Counted from the stretch's first letter, positions 17,807 to 25,310 are shown. The stretch is 43,054 nucleotides of DNA from a bacterium (GCA_021781555.1 JAJXWQ010000025.1:1-43054); one strand, 5' to 3'. Notes: generated by a model from the letters alone, not told the origin. Made by a program: numbers and translations.

Positions 17807-18090
17807 ACCTTTTGCAGTTCGAACGGGGCCCTCTGCGCGGTCGCTACGCTGCGCTGCGCAACCGGGCCCCGTATCTTTTTCGAGTGTGAACGGGTCCCTC
17901 TGCGCGGTCGCTACGCTGCGCAACCGGGCCCCGTATCTTTCTCGAGAGTGAACGGGTCCCTCTGCGCGGTCGCTACGCTGCGCAACCGGGCCCCGTATCT
18001 TTCTCGAGTGTGAACGGGTCCCTCTGCGCGGTCGCTACGCTGCGCAACCGGGCCCCGTTTGACTCCCGGGGCCCGGTCCTGTCCGGGCGA
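17804..18090 (+). repeat. Dispersed hairpin element, four-unit tandem array (copies B1-B4)
   Basis: Four head-to-tail units start at 17821, 17888, 17950 and 18012 (spacings 67, 62, 62; the first carries a 5-bp GCTGC insertion). The array begins with the TAG stop of the upstream gene (TAGACCTTTTGCAG) and fills the gap between convergent genes. Each unit can form an outer stem ACGGG..CCC/GGGCCCCGT with an inner GCGC/GCGC stem. Units 1-3 are followed by TATCTTTTTC or TATCTTTCTC on the plus strand, so they could work as serial intrinsic terminators. The last unit ends in the longer GTTTGACTCCC tail seen at other loci. Confidence 0.9.
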
Positions 18091-18097
18091 ATTTGCC

Positions 18098-18355
18098 CTA
18101 AGTCTCTTCGGGGACGAGCTCTAGGCCGCCGAGGAGTTCGCGAAGCTCCTGGAACTCCTCGGCAGTGAATGTGATGCCGTTCTTGCCGGGCTTGTACTCG
18201 TCGGTCTTACGATCCTGGTAGTACTGGCGCAGAGAGACGTAGATGCGGTTCTTGAACGACTTCTGCTCGACCCGGATGACATCGCCTGAAGCCTTGGGCA
18301 GCTCGGCCAAGGTGGCGATCGTCTTCCATTCATCTGCTGCTGCTTCTGCTGGCAT
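18098..18355 (-). CDS. PC4/p15-like ssDNA-binding protein
   Basis: An 85-residue protein matching the bacterial transcriptional coactivator p15 (PC4) family: IRVEQKSFKNRIYVSLRQYY followed by KTDEYKPGKNGITFTAEEFQEL is the core beta-sheet plus helix that binds single-stranded DNA as a dimer. Bacterial members have been linked to ssDNA binding and transcription but their role is poorly defined. AGGAGA precedes the ATG. It is the third gene of a probable cheY-like, cheX-like, PC4 operon, 15 bp after the CheX-like gene. Confidence 0.82.
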   Translation of the reverse strand: MPAEAAADEWKTIATLAELPKASGDVIRVEQKSFKNRIYVSLRQYYQDRKTDEYKPGKNGITFTAEEFQELRELLGGLELVPEET

Positions 18356-18370
18356 GGAATCTCCTAAAAT

Positions 18371-19252
18371 CTAGCGAGGACGAACCAGGACGTTGGGTAG
18401 AACGAGAGCCACGTCGACCTTGGAATCGATGGCCGCCATGACCGTGATCACGGTGTAGCCGTCGGTCAGCGGCAAGCCGGCCGGGGCGTCGGTGACGACC
18501 GGAGCCTTGAGGTCGACATTGAGATCGCGCTGACTCTGCTTGGAGCAGACGTTGCCGCAGATCACGTTGAGAAACTCCCGGGTTGCATCCAGGACCAGGG
18601 CATCGTCCCCGGCGATCTCTTCTCCGAGCATCTTGGATGCGATCTTGACCGCCGTATCCCGTGGCAGGCCCAAGGTAAGGGTCGCATCGACGTCCCCGAT
18701 GAAGCGCTGAGACACGGTCACGTCGTGGGCATCCCAGCTATCACGTTCCTGGTGGCAGTCCTCGATCAGGACCGTTTCGTGGACCAGGCGCTTGAACGTC
18801 TTCAAGACGAGGTCCAGGACGTCTACCACGAATTCGACCCCCTGGAGCTGCATGAGGGCCCCGCGGATCATCATCTGGCCCGCGTGCTGTTCGGCTTCGA
18901 AGGCGGTCAGCTCTGCCTCGAGTTCGCCGGCCGAAAGGATGCCCTTGTCGACGAAGGCTTCTCCGAGAAAGAGTCGGGAGGATCGCTGCAGATCCAGCAA
19001 CTCGGCGAGCTGGTCCGGGTCCAGCAGGCCCATGTCCACGGCCAGATCGCCGAACATCCGATCGGTGGTCCGCTGTGCGGCATTGATGGCGTCGGCCTGG
19101 GCGGGCGTCAGGTAACCCCGTTCGAGTGCCAGGGCTCCGAGCAGTGGATTGGCGGAACGCTGCCTGGAGACGGCCTCGAGGAGCTGATCCTGGGTGATCC
19201 GCCCCTTTTCGAGCAAATACTGGCCGAAGAACTTGACTGATATTGTGGTCAT
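18371..19252 (-). CDS. MshEN-type repeats fused to a CheX-like domain
   Basis: A 293-residue protein. Residues 8-118 consist of four 24-residue motifs at 8-31, 37-60, 66-89 and 95-118, each separated by exactly five residues; this is the spacing of the c-di-GMP-binding MshEN domain, so there are two MshEN-like domains in tandem. The Arg usually first in each motif is replaced by Phe, Leu, Met and Phe. Residues about 120-293 resemble CheX/CheC phosphatases, with the conserved E-x2-N in ATREFLNVICGN. CheX dephosphorylates CheY-P, and a CheY-like gene is directly upstream (6 bp), so these two likely act together. Whether it binds c-di-GMP or has lost that is not decided by sequence. Confidence 0.75.
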   Translation of the reverse strand: MTTISVKFFGQYLLEKGRITQDQLLEAVSRQRSANPLLGALALERGYLTPAQADAINAAQRTTDRMFGDLAVDMGLLDPDQLAELLDLQRSSRLFLGEAFVDKGILSAGELEAELTAFEAEQHAGQMMIRGALMQLQGVEFVVDVLDLVLKTFKRLVHETVLIEDCHQERDSWDAHDVTVSQRFIGDVDATLTLGLPRDTAVKIASKMLGEEIAGDDALVLDATREFLNVICGNVCSKQSQRDLNVDLKAPVVTDAPAGLPLTDGYTVITVMAAIDSKVDVALVLPNVLVRPR

Positions 19253-19258
19253 CGGCGC

Positions 19259-19639
19259 TTACGGGCGGCCTTCATACGCCTTCTTCAACGCCTGGAGCAG
19301 CGTATCTCGCTCGAACGGCTTCATGATGAAATTCTTGGCGCCCTTCTTGATGGACTCGAGAACCTTGTCCTTGCTTCCGAGCGAGGACACCATCACCACG
19401 CGCGCTGCGGGGTCGAAGTCGATGATCTGGGCCAGCGCCGTTACCCCGTCCACCTCCGGCATGACGATATCCATCACGACGAGGTCAGGCCGGTGCTGGA
19501 TGTACTGGCTAAGCGCCTCCTGGCCATCGGCTGCCTCGGCGACGGTGTCGAACTCCGTATCCGTGAGCGACTTCCTGAACATGGTCCGGAGCGTCAGGGA
19601 GTCGTCGACGATCAAGACGCGGATCTTCTTGTCTTCCAT
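19259..19639 (-). CDS. CheY-like single-domain response regulator
   Basis: A 126-residue stand-alone receiver. VLIVDDS carries the acidic metal-binding pair, VVMDIVMPEVDG the phosphoacceptor Asp, VVMVSSLGSKDKV the switch Ser region and KGAKNFIMKPFE the conserved Lys. There is no output domain, so it should act by protein contact, as CheY does on the flagellar motor or other targets. It is the first gene of the operon with the CheX-like and PC4-like genes. A copy of the hairpin element lies about 65-135 bp upstream. Confidence 0.92.
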   Translation of the reverse strand: MEDKKIRVLIVDDSLTLRTMFRKSLTDTEFDTVAEAADGQEALSQYIQHRPDLVVMDIVMPEVDGVTALAQIIDFDPAARVVMVSSLGSKDKVLESIKKGAKNFIMKPFERDTLLQALKKAYEGRP

Positions 19640-19700
19640 CTAAGCTGGCAATGTCCCCGGAAATTTCATCGAGGCCGAGCGGCCGGCATCCCGTGGGCCT

Positions 19701-19799
19701 GTACCTTTTGCAGTGTGAACGGGTCCCTCTGCGCGGTCGCTGCGCCACGCAACCGGGCCCCGTTTGACTCCTCAGGTCCGATGCCTTCAAACCTGGGCC
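19701..19799 (+). repeat. Dispersed hairpin element, copy C
   Basis: CCTTTTGCAGTGTGAACGGG through CGTTTGACTCC, then a second short dyad GTTTGA/TCAAAC. It lies upstream of the CheY-like gene, reading away from it, rather than after a gene end. Confidence 0.85.
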
Positions 19800-19938
19800 C
19801 ACTCTCCGAGGGCTTGGGGGAAGAGTAGCATACCTCGGCGGGCCCTGTCACCGACCGCGGAGGGCGAGGGTCAACGCGCGAGAGGCGGGCGCAAGGCCGC
19901 TTGCGCCCGCCCTGAACCTGGAATCCCGCCGCTGTCGA

Positions 19939-20064
19939 TCAGCGTGCCGGCGCTACCTTGCCAGGGATGATGATCTGAAGCTTGGTCGGGTTGAAGAGAT
20001 AAGCGTTTCCCCGACTGTCCGTGATGGCTGGGCGGATGCTCGGATAGACCTGTTTCAACCACAT
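19939..20064 (-). CDS. Small ORF, 41 aa, unknown
   Basis: ATG at 20064 has a near-consensus ribosome site (AAAGGAGGG, about 8 nt upstream) and encodes 41 residues beginning MWLKQVYPSIRPAITDSRGN and ending TDSRGNAYLFNPTKLQIIIP then GKVAPAR. There are no Cys, no signal peptide and no membrane helix. I do not recognise it. The strong ribosome site and an A+T-rich leader upstream argue for real translation, but coding status rests on that alone. Confidence 0.5.
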   Translation of the reverse strand: MWLKQVYPSIRPAITDSRGNAYLFNPTKLQIIIPGKVAPAR

Positions 20065-20517
20065 TGCGTGGACCCTCCTTTGGTCCGTTGGATTCCGAAA
20101 GAGCGCCGAGGGTCCGGAGGCAAAATGGTCGGTGGGATGCGGGTTTCAGACTAGGTGCGAGCGGCCCTCCAGCTTGGATGATAGGTCCGGTCGTTTATCT
20201 TGGAGTTAGGTCGGCATAACAGCTCCTTCAAATGTGCGATAAAAGTTACGTTACCCAACAAGTAATAGTTGTACACAAAAGATTGTAACGACGCTATGGT
20301 GCAGGCAGACGAGCTTGGCGGGCCATGATCGCCAAGTTTCTCCTTTTGAGTCTCGGAAGATTCCTGCCGCCAGACGAGGGTCTCTTGAGGGGGGTGCGGT
20401 AACAAAATGTCCGGCGTGGGTTGAAATGTTGTGAAGATGGGGGCCAGGGGGCGGTGTCGACACGGCTGGTGCGTGGTAAGATCCGGACGTCCCCAGCATC
20501 AGGAGGTTATCCCGGCG
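20065..20517. other. A+T-rich intergenic region upstream of the 41-aa ORF and the Fe-S carrier gene
   Basis: A 453-bp gap between divergently read genes. Bases about 20215-20300 are much richer in A+T than the rest of the window and contain the direct repeat GTTACGTTAC and the near-palindrome TTGTACACAA. On the minus strand AAGGAG precedes a three-codon ATG-CCG-ACC-TAA at about 20217-20206, a possible leader micro-ORF. An open frame on the minus strand here starts only with TTG and looks non-coding. No promoter pair is clear. Confidence 0.45.
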
Positions 20518-20910
20518 ATGATCACGTTGACCGAAGTCGCGAGCGCCAAGGTCAAGGACTTCATCAAGGCGCAGAATCGCGACGATCTTGCGCTGCGGGT
20601 CTACGTGAAGCCCGGCGGGTGCTCGGGATTCAGCTTCGGCATGGGCCTGGATGAGCCCCGCGAGGACGACGAAACCACCGAGATCAACGGGATCCGCGTC
20701 GTCGTCGACCCCCAGAGCATCCCCTACGTCGAGGGTGCGGTGGTGGACTACAAGAACACCATGATGGGCGGCGGCTTCGCCATCACCAATCCCAATGCCG
20801 TCTCCTCGTGCGGCTGCGGCTCGGGTGGCTGCGGGGGCGACGAGGATGCCGAGGATCCCGAGGGCTGCGGTTCGGGTGGCTGCGGCTCGGGCGGCTGCGG
20901 CTGCCACTGA
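20518..20910 (+). CDS. A-type iron-sulfur carrier (IscA/ErpA/SufA family) with Cys-rich tail
   Basis: A 130-residue protein with AGGAGG 9 nt before the ATG. Residues 1-100 are a standard HesB/IscA fold: ITLTEVASAKVKDFI, VKPGGCSGFSFGM with the first cluster cysteine, DPQSIPYVEGAVVDY, and the paired cysteines in SSCGCGSGGCG. A-type carriers deliver Fe-S clusters from the scaffold to apo-proteins. Unusually, the C-terminus is extended by an acidic linker and a repeat of CGSGG units, giving seven Cys and a terminal His after residue 95. No isc/suf partner genes are adjacent. Which paralogue (ErpA, IscA, SufA) cannot be told. Confidence 0.88.
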   Translation: MITLTEVASAKVKDFIKAQNRDDLALRVYVKPGGCSGFSFGMGLDEPREDDETTEINGIRVVVDPQSIPYVEGAVVDYKNTMMGGGFAITNPNAVSSCGCGSGGCGGDEDAEDPEGCGSGGCGSGGCGCH

Positions 20911-20986
20911 GCCACGAGTGAGGCCGCGATCGCGCTGAATCTTCCGCAAACGCGGTAGCGGTCGGCGCCGGCTTTCTCTCCGAAGG

Positions 20987-21040
20987 GTGTGTTCTGCGGC
21001 TCGCGGCAAGCGTGCGCATGAACACACTTCCTGTGTGTTC
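20987..21040. repeat. Triple 8-bp inverted/direct repeat
   Basis: GTGTGTTC at 20987-20994, its complement GAACACAC at 21020-21027 and GTGTGTTC again at 21033-21040. The middle copy can pair with either flank, with a 5-nt loop on the right. It lies 80 bp upstream of the small ORF at 21122. Confidence 0.6.
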
Positions 21041-21121
21041 GGGCAGACGGCAAGACGGCCTGGCGAGGGATACTATCGACCTCGGTCAGCAACGCCACCG
21101 CAGCGCCGGGAGAGGAGCGTC

Positions 21122-21250
21122 ATGAAGACAGGCCCCTGGATTGCCCTGGTCTGCCCCTTCCCCTGGCCCGCTCTGGCTCCGACGGCTGTCAGCCAACCCA
21201 TGGCAAGATCCGCCTTGTGCCGGGCTCATCCCCGGCGTCGCGACAGATAA
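21122..21250 (+). CDS. Possible small exported protein (42 aa)
   Basis: ATG with AGAGGAG 4 nt upstream; 42 residues beginning MKTGPWIALVCPFPWPALAP and followed by TAVSQP, signal-peptide-like, then a short Arg-rich end (HPRRRDR). It may be a genuine small protein or the 5' remnant of a larger exported protein whose body has been lost. No family recognised. Confidence 0.3.
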   Translation: MKTGPWIALVCPFPWPALAPTAVSQPMARSALCRAHPRRRDR

Positions 21251-21272
21251 CCGACCGAACTTCCGATCCGCC

Positions 21273-21302
21273 CTCTCCGCCTGGCTTCGGCCGGGCGGAG
21301 AG
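21273..21302 (-). terminator. GC-rich hairpin with TTCG loop after the FAD oxidoreductase gene
   Basis: CTCTCCGCC and GGC pair with GCC and GGCGGAGAG around a TTCG tetraloop (12 bp with one mismatch). It begins 4 bp past the minus-strand stop at 21307. There is no U-tract in either direction. Confidence 0.55.
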
Positions 21303-21306
21303 TCGC

Positions 21307-22467
21307 TCAGATGACCATGACTTCTTCGCGGCCCTGGTGGTTCGTCGTCGAGAATCGCGCCAGTCCCAGATCCGAGATATCGAGCGTCGTACGAGCGTCC
21401 AGGATCAGCTCCGCCATCGTCTCTCCGGCTGCCGGAGACTGCATGAAGCCGTGTCCAGAGAATCCCGCGCAGGTGAACAGCCCCTCGGGCTCCGTGTGGG
21501 CCTCGAAAATCGCGTGGTGGTCGGGCGTCACCTCGTAGAGTCCGGCCCACGCGGAGTTGATCTCGGCCGTTTCGAGCGAGGGAATGCGGTCGACCGCGGC
21601 TCCCACGATCTCCATCACGAAGTCCTCGTCGACGTCCGTACGATAGGCCGGAGGCTCGTCGCGCTTGGCCATCCCCATCAACAATCCGCCGCTCTCGGGG
21701 TGCATGTACAGCCCGGAGCCGTTGTCCACCATCATCGGATAGGTCGTGGAGATGAAGGGCAGCGGCGCGGTCGTGGCGATGTGGCGGCGGACTGGCACGA
21801 TCGGAACGTCGACCCCGGCCATCCTGGCGATCTGTGCGGCCCACGCCCCCGCGGCGTTGACCACCCGCGGTGTCGAGATGGTGCCCGCTGGCGTGACGAC
21901 CCCCTGGATCCGTCCACCCTTCACCTCGAGACCCGTGACGGGTCGCTGCGCGAAGGCGCGAACCCCGAGCTCGCGGTTGCGCTTGACGTAGCCCTGAAGG
22001 AACTCGTGGGGATCGGCCAGGCCATCCTTCGCGCTGTAAGTTGCGCCCACGACATCGTCCGTGCGGAGGTCGGGGACGAGGTCGTTGACCTGCTCCGCCG
22101 TCAGCAATTGGACCTCGACTCCGAGCGAACGCTGCAACTGGACGGCCCTCTGAGCTGCCTCCCACTGTGCTGGGTCCGTGGACATGAACAGGTAGCCCAC
22201 CTGGTGGAACGCCACCGGGGCACCCATCTCCTCGGCGAAACGCTCGAACGCGGCGATGCTCGCCAGCGACAGCTGGATGTTGATGGGAGTGGTGAACTGG
22301 GCCCGGATGCCGCCCGCGCACTTGCCGGTCGACTCCGCACCGAAGAAGAGCTCCTTCTCGAGGAGGACGATGTCCTTGATGCCGCGCATCGCCAGATGGT
22401 AAGCGATACTCGCCCCGATGATTCCCCCGCCGACGATGACGACTTCTGCACGTTCCATATCTGACAT
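21307..22467 (-). CDS. FAD-dependent oxidoreductase, DAO family
   Basis: A 386-residue flavoenzyme of the D-amino-acid oxidase/sarcosine oxidase beta/glycine oxidase group. N-terminal dinucleotide-binding motif VVIVGGGIIGASIAYHLA, LLEKELFFGAESTGKCAGG, the mid-protein VVNAAGAWA and the C-terminal AGFSGHGFMQSPAAGE that contacts FAD. The substrate is probably a secondary amine or amino acid but cannot be specified. No signal peptide. It stands alone, with no obvious electron acceptor or amino-acid pathway gene beside it. Confidence 0.85.
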   Translation of the reverse strand: MSDMERAEVVIVGGGIIGASIAYHLAMRGIKDIVLLEKELFFGAESTGKCAGGIRAQFTTPINIQLSLASIAAFERFAEEMGAPVAFHQVGYLFMSTDPAQWEAAQRAVQLQRSLGVEVQLLTAEQVNDLVPDLRTDDVVGATYSAKDGLADPHEFLQGYVKRNRELGVRAFAQRPVTGLEVKGGRIQGVVTPAGTISTPRVVNAAGAWAAQIARMAGVDVPIVPVRRHIATTAPLPFISTTYPMMVDNGSGLYMHPESGGLLMGMAKRDEPPAYRTDVDEDFVMEIVGAAVDRIPSLETAEINSAWAGLYEVTPDHHAIFEAHTEPEGLFTCAGFSGHGFMQSPAAGETMAELILDARTTLDISDLGLARFSTTNHQGREEVMVI

Positions 22468-22580
22468 TCTAGGAGACAGAAGCCCGGATCGTCACGAAGT
22501 TCAAGCGCAGCGAGGCCGGAATCGGCGGATGTTACGGAGGCCAGGCGAGCCGAGGGTCGGGGCGGCCGCGCCAGGCATCA

Positions 22581-23327
22581 TCACGGATTGGGCGTGGCTG
22601 GCCCGAGGAGGTCCTGCAGCGAGCCAGCGGGCGAGCCGCCTCCGGGCAGGGTCCCGGGGAACTGCAACCCCGCCGCCCCGGCTCCCGACTGGCGAAGCAT
22701 GTCGCTCATGTCCATCACGCGCACGCCGGCAGGCGCGCGGAAGTAGGAGGCGGGAGTCTGTTGCGGCTTGAGGGAGCGCAGTTCCACCGTGGTCGTGCCC
22801 CGGGCGTTGCGGATCCGCGTCCCGATGGTGTACGGGCCCCACTTCCACTCGTCGATGACCGTGGCCCCGTCCGGGCTCGTCATCTCCTCGCCCTGGCAAA
22901 GCTTGCCATCGATGGCCTGCTGGCCGAGGGGCCGCTTGCGGTATCCCTTCAGGGCGGATGCCGCCGCCTGCTGGGACCTGGAGAGGTTGAGGCTGGTCAG
23001 CGACATCTCGAACCAGGTCTTGCCGAACCCGCTGTACATGACGTGCTCGGGGAGGTCGACGATGGATACCATTCCCTGCGGTCCGGGGAGACCCGAGAGC
23101 GGTTCGATGCGGACCCGACCGGTCTCATGGAAGATCCGGTAGGTCGACCTGTGGCCCGTCGCGTCGGTGACGACCATCCGGGCCACGAAGGGAGGAGACT
23201 TGTCGAAGGTCCCGAGATTGGCCGGCAGGCCAGAGCTGGCGGGCGCGAATCCAGACGTCGTCTGCGCCGGGGCCATCGATGGGATCGCCCAGATTGCCAG
23301 TGCGAGTGCCAGGGCTCGCTTGCGCAT
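22581..23327 (-). CDS. Exported protein of unknown function (248 aa)
   Basis: A clear Sec signal peptide (MRKRALALALAIWAIPSMAP, cleavage near AQ). The mature part has a beta-rich pattern with FVARMVVTDATGHRSTYRIF and a central GQQAIDGKLCQGEEMTSPDG then VIDEWKWGPYTIG, reminiscent of LolA-like or DUF4412-type periplasmic proteins that read out a matrix of antiparallel strands. The C-terminus is Gly/Pro/Ala-rich. The family assignment is tentative. The gene sits between argF and the FAD oxidoreductase on the same strand. Confidence 0.6.
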   Translation of the reverse strand: MRKRALALALAIWAIPSMAPAQTTSGFAPASSGLPANLGTFDKSPPFVARMVVTDATGHRSTYRIFHETGRVRIEPLSGLPGPQGMVSIVDLPEHVMYSGFGKTWFEMSLTSLNLSRSQQAAASALKGYRKRPLGQQAIDGKLCQGEEMTSPDGATVIDEWKWGPYTIGTRIRNARGTTTVELRSLKPQQTPASYFRAPAGVRVMDMSDMLRQSGAGAAGLQFPGTLPGGGSPAGSLQDLLGPATPNP

Positions 23328-23451
23328 GGTCTTTCCTCCTTACCGAGGCATCGTACCCGGCCGGCGGGCAGCCGACATCTTTGGCTGCGAGATCGCCCGG
23401 CGCCGGGAATCTCCGGGCGAGCGTCCGGTGCCGCGCTGCGATCGGACCCGC

Positions 23452-24387
23452 TCAGGCCATCAACAGAGCCAAGATCGCCTTCTGTACATGCAGGCGATTC
23501 TCGGCCTGGTCGAAGACCACCGAATGCGGGCCGTCGATGATCTCGGGCGCGACCTCCTCCCCGCGATGCGCCGGCAGGCAGTGCATGAAGAGGAAGTCTT
23601 CCTTGGCGAGCGAACAGAGCTTGGAGTCCACCTGATAGCCCTTGAAGTCCTTCAGGCGCTTGGCATGCTCTTCTTCCTGGCCCATGCTTGCCCAGACATC
23701 CGTGTACACGACATCGGCGCCCGTGACGGCCTCGCTGGGATCTGTCGTGACCGTGATCGAGGCGCCCGTTCGCTTGGCGATGGCTCCGGCCTGTTCGGCG
23801 ATCTCCGGCCGGGGTTGGTAGCCCTTGGGTCCTGCGATCACGACGTGCATCCCGGCCAGCGCGCCGGCGCCCATCAGGGAATGGGCCATGTTGTTGCCGT
23901 CGCCGATGTAGGCCAGCTTGCGGCCCAGGAGCGCGCCGAGCTTCTCGCCGATCGTGAAGTAGTCGGCCATGGCCTGGCACGGATGGTTGAGGTCGGTCAA
24001 GCCGTTGATGACGGGAATGGTGCCATACGTGGCCAGGTCGACGATGTCCTGATGCGCGAAAACGCGGGCCATGAGCCCATCGAGGTATCGCGAGAGGGTT
24101 TGGGCGGTGTCGGCGATCGTCTCCCCGCGCTTGAGCTGGAGATCCCCGGCAGACAGGAAGATCGCTGACCCTCCGAGCTGGATCATCCCGACCTCGAAGC
24201 TGACGCGCGTGCGGGTGGACGCCTTCTGGAACAGCATGCCCAGGACCTTGCCTGCAAGCAGCGGATGGGCCTTGCCGATCAGTTGCTCCACCTTGAGTTG
24301 CTTGGCCAGCTCGAGGATCTGGAAGAACTCCTCGACGGTCAGATCCATCTCGGACAGGAAGCTCTTGCTCTTCATGTTCGTTGCCAT
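23452..24387 (-). CDS. argF: Ornithine carbamoyltransferase
   Basis: A 311-residue enzyme converting ornithine and carbamoyl phosphate to citrulline in arginine synthesis. Carbamoyl-phosphate motif ASTRTRVSFE, NGLTDLNHPCQAMAD (HPCQ), and the ornithine-binding DVWASMGQEEE and MHCLPAHRGEEV are all present, which separates it from aspartate carbamoyltransferase. The start at ATG 24387 gives MATNMKSKSFLS; an in-frame ATG four codons on is also possible. No other arginine gene is adjacent. Confidence 0.96.
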   Translation of the reverse strand: MATNMKSKSFLSEMDLTVEEFFQILELAKQLKVEQLIGKAHPLLAGKVLGMLFQKASTRTRVSFEVGMIQLGGSAIFLSAGDLQLKRGETIADTAQTLSRYLDGLMARVFAHQDIVDLATYGTIPVINGLTDLNHPCQAMADYFTIGEKLGALLGRKLAYIGDGNNMAHSLMGAGALAGMHVVIAGPKGYQPRPEIAEQAGAIAKRTGASITVTTDPSEAVTGADVVYTDVWASMGQEEEHAKRLKDFKGYQVDSKLCSLAKEDFLFMHCLPAHRGEEVAPEIIDGPHSVVFDQAENRLHVQKAILALLMA

Positions 24388-24487
24388 AGCTGCGACAAAG
24401 ACCTCTCTGGTGATTCGGAAGCGAGGGAGACCGTTCCGGGTTGAAAAACGAAGTCAGGAGCGTCTGGGTGAGATACCCGACCCGATC

Positions 24488-25108
24488 CTAGGGAGGGGGG
24501 AGCGACAGGAGTCCTCGGGCAGCACCTGGACTCTGGAACCGGAAATCGAGCCCGAAAACCACGCCGCCGAGGTCCGCCGGATTGGGGCTGAACGCGTACC
24601 CCCCGAAGAGCGATGCCGCCACGCCGTCGGCAGCCACTCCGAGCTCCAGGCGAGGCTCGGCGATCCAGAAGCCACGCAGCTGGGCCACGTCGCTCACACC
24701 CGCGACCGTTGCGGTGCGCAGCATCGCACCCAGACCGAGAAGGGCGCCGACGTCGACCCGGACCGGACCGGCCTGGTAGCCCAGGCGGGGCACGATGCCG
24801 CCCAGGCTTGACACCCACCCGCCGGCCCCTGGCTCGCTGGGGGTCAGCTGGTATCCGAGGGCCGTCTGGGCGCCGAGGTGGAACCAGCTGGTGAGTGCGA
24901 GATCGTTGCCTTGGGCCAGGAGCAGCGCGTTGCTCCTGGCCTCCGGGCCGATCCCCGGCAGGTAGGAGATCTCGGACCCCTTCCACCAGCGGGAGGCTCC
25001 CGGCGCGGCGCCGTAGGGCGAGATGCTCGCCGGCTGGGCGAGCGCAGGGGGCGCAAAGAGGCATGAGGTGGCGCTCATGGCCAGAAGCGCGAGGCAAGGC
25101 CTTGGCAT
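24488..25108 (-). CDS. Exported beta-rich protein, possible small outer-membrane barrel
   Basis: A 206-residue protein with a signal peptide (MPRPCLALLAMSATSCLFAP, cleavage near LAQ). GGAG lies 7 nt before the ATG. The mature part alternates Gly and hydrophobic residues in strand-like blocks (HLGAQTALGYQL, VRVDVGALLGLGAML, PRLELGVAADGVAASLFGGY) and contains FGLDFRFQ near the end, the look of a small 8-stranded barrel. No family recognised. Confidence 0.55.
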   Translation of the reverse strand: MPRPCLALLAMSATSCLFAPPALAQPASISPYGAAPGASRWWKGSEISYLPGIGPEARSNALLLAQGNDLALTSWFHLGAQTALGYQLTPSEPGAGGWVSSLGGIVPRLGYQAGPVRVDVGALLGLGAMLRTATVAGVSDVAQLRGFWIAEPRLELGVAADGVAASLFGGYAFSPNPADLGGVVFGLDFRFQSPGAARGLLSLPPP

Positions 25109-25244
25109 GGCCGACTCCTTTCGGAACCCGTCATTCTACCTGGCAGGCGGGCCTTGTTTAAAGGATGGCCCCGGAACGTTTCGCTGGCCCAGAACTTCGT
25201 TAAGCGCCCGTGAAACTTATCCGGCGGCGAGTCCCGGGGGGGCA

Positions 25245-25268
25245 TAATCCCTCTGTGGCGAGGGATTA
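25245..25268. promoter_or_regulatory. Perfect 9-bp inverted repeat overlapping a -10-like sequence
   Basis: TAATCCCTC and GAGGGATTA are separated by TGTGGC. The left arm overlaps CATAAT (25243-25248), a 5 of 6 match to a -10 hexamer, 43 bp upstream of the small-protein gene at 25311. It may be an operator or a hairpin at the 5' end of the transcript. No matching -35 is visible. Confidence 0.45.
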
Positions 25269-25310
25269 GCGAGGCGTGCACCGCCCGCGAGCGAAGAAAG
25301 GTGGGAGACC

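Noticed and set aside
17804-18090. CRISPR array
   Set aside because: The 62-bp units are repeated almost whole, with no variable spacers of regular length and no cas genes; single copies of the same unit occur elsewhere in the window.
19666-19851. Peptides encoded by the repeat (NGARLRGAATAQRDPFTLQK type)
   Set aside because: Similar peptides can be read from most copies, but the stems vary in ways that keep pairing rather than the amino acids, and no start site is consistent.
20151-20405. An 84-codon minus-strand frame in the A+T-rich gap
   Set aside because: Starts only with TTG, has no ribosome site there and no protein-like pattern; the A+T content allows it by chance.
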